Assembly (NCBI RefSeq): GCF_040438925.1
Contig: NZ_CP159258.1
Coordinates: forward strand, 634,001 to 698,000
Direction of reading: 5' to 3'
Length of the DNA: 64,000 bases
Origin: Pseudomonas sp. MYb327
Lineage (GTDB): Bacteria > Pseudomonadota > Gammaproteobacteria > Pseudomonadales > Pseudomonadaceae
In this document: in pieces, positions 61,531 through 64,000 of the stretch
How the letters are laid out: every line of letters begins with the position of its first letter
Numbering within the stretch: the stretch's first letter is position 1
The notes under the pieces: generated by a model
Databases searched by the model: none
What the model was told of the DNA's origin: nothing
The model's input: the letters and a program-made list of their open reading frames with translations, nothing else
Program-made: the position numbers and the translations under genes

Positions 61531-62742
61531 ATGCCCCAAGCCGCCCAGATGTCTCCTGTCCCTGACTCCCTGGGGCAATCGTCGTCCGTAGAGCAGGCAA
61601 GCCGGCTTGGCCTTGAGCAGGCGTTTGCGCTGTTCAACCAGATGTCGAGCCAACTGACCGATTCCTACAGCATGCTCGAAGCACGGGTAACGGAGCTCAA
61701 GGGCGAGTTGGCGGTAGTCAGCGCCCAGCGTATGCAAGAGTTGGCGGAAAAAGAACGCCTGGCCAATCGACTGCAAAACCTCCTCGATCTATTGCCTGGT
61801 GGCGTAATCGTCATCGACGCCCAAGGCATCGTGCGTGAAGCCAACCCTGCCGCATGTGAACTGCTTGGTTTGCCTCTGGAAGGCGAGTTGTGGCGCCATG
61901 TCATTGCCCGTTGTTTTGCGCCCCGTGAAGATGACGGTCACGAAGTCTCCCTCAAGGATGGTCGGCGTCTGTCGATTGCCACGCGTTCACTGGATGCCGA
62001 GCCCGGTCAGTTGGTGCTGCTCAATGACCTGACTGAAACCCGTCATCTCCAGGATCAACTGGCCCGCCATGAACGCCTGTCGTCCCTTGGTCGCATGGTC
62101 GCTTCTCTGGCTCACCAGATTCGCACGCCGTTGTCCGCCGCCTTGCTCTACGCCAGTCATTTGACTGAGCAGGCGTTGCCGGTCGAGACCCAGCAACGTT
62201 TTGCCGGTCGCCTTAAAGAGCGACTGCATGAGCTGGAGCATCAAGTGCGCGACATGTTGGTGTTCGCCCGTGGCGAGCTGCCTTTGACGGATCGGGTAAC
62301 CCCCAAACAATTGATGCAATCGTTGCAGGCGGCGGCGCTGACCCATGTGCAAGATCTGCCGATCCGTTGGCAGTGCGACAGTCATCACGGCGAGTTGCTG
62401 TGCAGTCGCGATACCTTGGTCGGCGCGATCCTCAACCTCATCGAAAACGCCATTCACGCCAGTGCCGGTGATGTGCGCTTGAAGGTCCATCTATATACCC
62501 GGGAAAACACTCTGCGACTGTGCGTCAGTGATAGCGGCAGCGGCATCGCTGACGCCGTGCTGGCGCGTCTGGGTGAGCCGTTTTTCACCACCAAATCCAC
62601 CGGAACCGGCCTCGGGCTGACGGTGGTCAAAGCGGTTGCGCGTGCCCATCAGGGAGAATTGCAATTGCGCTCGCGGCTCGGTCGCGGCACCTGCGCGCAG
62701 GTGATCCTGCCGTTGTTCAGCAACGCTCAGGGAGCGGAGTGA
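61531..62742 (+). CDS. fleS: Sensor histidine kinase FleS
   Basis: 403 residues without membrane segments, so a cytoplasmic kinase. A PAS domain (about 85-165) has GGVIVIDAQGIVREANPAACELL. The phosphoacceptor His is in SLAHQIRTPLSAALLYAS. The ATPase domain has LIENAIHAS, DSGSGI and GTGLGLTVVKA. FleS phosphorylates FleR to turn on class III flagellar genes. The stop is 5 bases before the fleR start. Confidence 0.95.
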   Translation: MPQAAQMSPVPDSLGQSSSVEQASRLGLEQAFALFNQMSSQLTDSYSMLEARVTELKGELAVVSAQRMQELAEKERLANRLQNLLDLLPGGVIVIDAQGIVREANPAACELLGLPLEGELWRHVIARCFAPREDDGHEVSLKDGRRLSIATRSLDAEPGQLVLLNDLTETRHLQDQLARHERLSSLGRMVASLAHQIRTPLSAALLYASHLTEQALPVETQQRFAGRLKERLHELEHQVRDMLVFARGELPLTDRVTPKQLMQSLQAAALTHVQDLPIRWQCDSHHGELLCSRDTLVGAILNLIENAIHASAGDVRLKVHLYTRENTLRLCVSDSGSGIADAVLARLGEPFFTTKSTGTGLGLTVVKAVARAHQGELQLRSRLGRGTCAQVILPLFSNAQGAE

Positions 62743-62747
62743 AGGTC

Positions 62748-64000
62748 ATGGGTATCAAGGTTTTACTGGTCGAGGATGACCGCGCTTTACGCGAAGCGCT
62801 GGCGGATACGCTGTTGCTCGCCGAGCACGATTACAAGGCCGTCGGTTCCGCGGAAGAGGCCCTCGCCGCTGTCGGGGCCGAAGCGTTCAATCTGGTGCTC
62901 AGTGACGTCAACATGCCAGGTATGGATGGTCATCAGTTGCTCGGTTTGTTGCGAGCGCGTCAGCCGCAATTGCCTGTGTTGCTGATGACCGCACACGGCG
63001 CTGTGGAGCGGGCGGTTGATGCGATGCGTCAGGGTGCGGCGGATTATCTGGTCAAGCCGTTCGAGCCGAAGGCATTGCTCGACCTGGTTGCGCGCCATGC
63101 CTTGGGTAGTCTGGGTGCAGGCGAAAGTGAAGGGCCGGTGGCGGTCGAACCGGCCAGTGCGCAATTGCTCGAATTGGCGGCGCGGGTTGCACGCAGTGAT
63201 TCGACGGTGTTGATCTCCGGCGAATCCGGGACCGGCAAGGAAGTGTTGGCGCGTTACATTCACCATCACTCCCACCGTGCCAGTCAGCCATTCATTGCGA
63301 TCAACTGCGCCGCGATCCCGGACAACATGTTGGAAGCCACGTTGTTCGGTCACGAAAAAGGCTCGTTCACCGGCGCCATTGCGGCGCAGGCTGGCAAGTT
63401 CGAACAGGCCGATGGCGGGACAATCCTGCTCGACGAAATTTCCGAAATGCCCTTGGGGCTGCAGGCCAAACTGCTGCGTGTGCTGCAGGAACGCGAGGTC
63501 GAGCGGGTGGGGGCGCGCAAGCCGATCACGCTGGATATTCGTGTGGTCGCGACCACCAACCGGGATCTGGCCGGGGAAGTGGCGGCGGGGCGTTTCCGTG
63601 AAGATCTTTACTATCGCCTTTCGGTTTTTCCGCTGGCCTGGCGTCCGTTGCGCGAGCGCACCGCCGACATTCTGCCATTAGCCGAGCGACTGCTGGCCAA
63701 GCACGTCAATAAAATGAAGCATGCCGCGGCGCGACTGTCGCCCGAGGCGCAGGCGTGTCTGATCGGCTATCCGTGGCCGGGTAACGTGCGTGAGCTGGAC
63801 AATGCGATTCAGCGCGCGTTGATCTTGCAACAGGGCGGCTTGATCCAGCCTGAGGATTTTTGCCTGGCCGGTCCGGTTGCCTGCGCGCCATTGCCGATGT
63901 TATCGACTGCGCCAACGCCGCTGCGGGCCGTGGAAGTTGAAGCCGAGTCTGCCGGGGCGTTGGGCGATGACCTGCGCCGCCGTGAATTCCAGATGATTAT
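62748..64000 (+). CDS. fleR: Response regulator FleR, 3' end outside window
   Basis: The window holds 417 codons of the gene. The receiver domain has acidic residues in LLVEDDRAL, phosphoacceptor Asp53 in [13 protein letters not shown] and Lys in YLVKPFEP. The sigma-54 domain has Walker [16 protein letters not shown], the loop KGSFTGA and Walker B LDEISEM. The C-terminal HTH is just cut off. With FleS it activates the hook and rod genes such as flgFGHIJKL. Confidence 0.95.
   Translation, partial: MGIKVLLVEDDRALREALADTLLLAEHDYKAVGSAEEALAAVGAEAFNLVLSDVNMPGMDGHQLLGLLRARQPQLPVLLMTAHGAVERAVDAMRQGAADYLVKPFEPKALLDLVARHALGSLGAGESEGPVAVEPASAQLLELAARVARSDSTVLISGESGTGKEVLARYIHHHSHRASQPFIAINCAAIPDNMLEATLFGHEKGSFTGAIAAQAGKFEQADGGTILLDEISEMPLGLQAKLLRVLQEREVERVGARKPITLDIRVVATTNRDLAGEVAAGRFREDLYYRLSVFPLAWRPLRERTADILPLAERLLAKHVNKMKHAAARLSPEAQACLIGYPWPGNVRELDNAIQRALILQQGGLIQPEDFCLAGPVACAPLPMLSTAPTPLRAVEVEAESAGALGDDLRRREFQMI

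Overview
The window reads as chromosomal DNA of a Pseudomonas of the fluorescens group. The evidence is the GC-rich codon use, the dense collinear gene layout, the typical Pseudomonas REP palindromes (GTAGGAGC/GTGGGAGC...TCGCGAT type) in many intergenic gaps, the phhRABC locus, and the order flgFGHIJKL - glycosylation island - fliC-flaG-fliDST-fleQSR.

Positions 1-16800 are mostly housekeeping: an LpxH-like phosphoesterase cut by the window edge, an HD-domain protein, a DUF962/Mpo1-like protein, an AraC regulator convergent with TrkH, a nitroreductase, a Cpx-like two-component system with a Spy/CpxP-like protein, yciI-yciB, a PHP phosphoesterase with yciO, scpA-scpB, rluB and an aromatic amino acid permease. 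The permease has a long leader with two small ORFs. The nearer one is 20 codons long, has two Trp codons and can pair with the permease leader.

Positions 16900-18450 are a more AT-rich patch holding an orphan T6SS hcp gene with an in-frame TGA and a DUF4225-type putative effector gene with a frameshift. Both look like decayed accessory cargo. Positions 18600-25400 return to core genes: arfB, an MFS transporter, two small proteins, the phenylalanine catabolic operon phhABC, and its divergent regulator phhR with a sigma-54 promoter and a TyrR/PhhR-like operator.

Positions 25600-34120 are flgFGHIJKL behind a sigma-54 promoter. Positions 34200-55900 are a flagellin glycosylation island. It contains two very large modular glycosyltransferases, a CDP-sugar branch (CDP-glucose cytidylyltransferase, 4,6-dehydratase, epimerase, C-methyltransferase, reductase), a CmcI-like methyltransferase, a complete pseudaminic acid pathway (PseB, PseC, a methylase, PseF, a PseG-PseH fusion, PseI), a ketoacyl-ACP synthase III and a DUF115 motility accessory protein. 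It sits next to fliC, which has a sigma-28 promoter and encodes a short flagellin with a Ser/Thr-rich centre. Together these genes probably make and attach one or more complex glycans to flagellin. The window ends with flaG, fliD, fliS, fliT, fleQ, fleS and a truncated fleR; fleSR has a near-consensus sigma-54 promoter. No rRNA, tRNA, CRISPR array or insertion sequence was seen.
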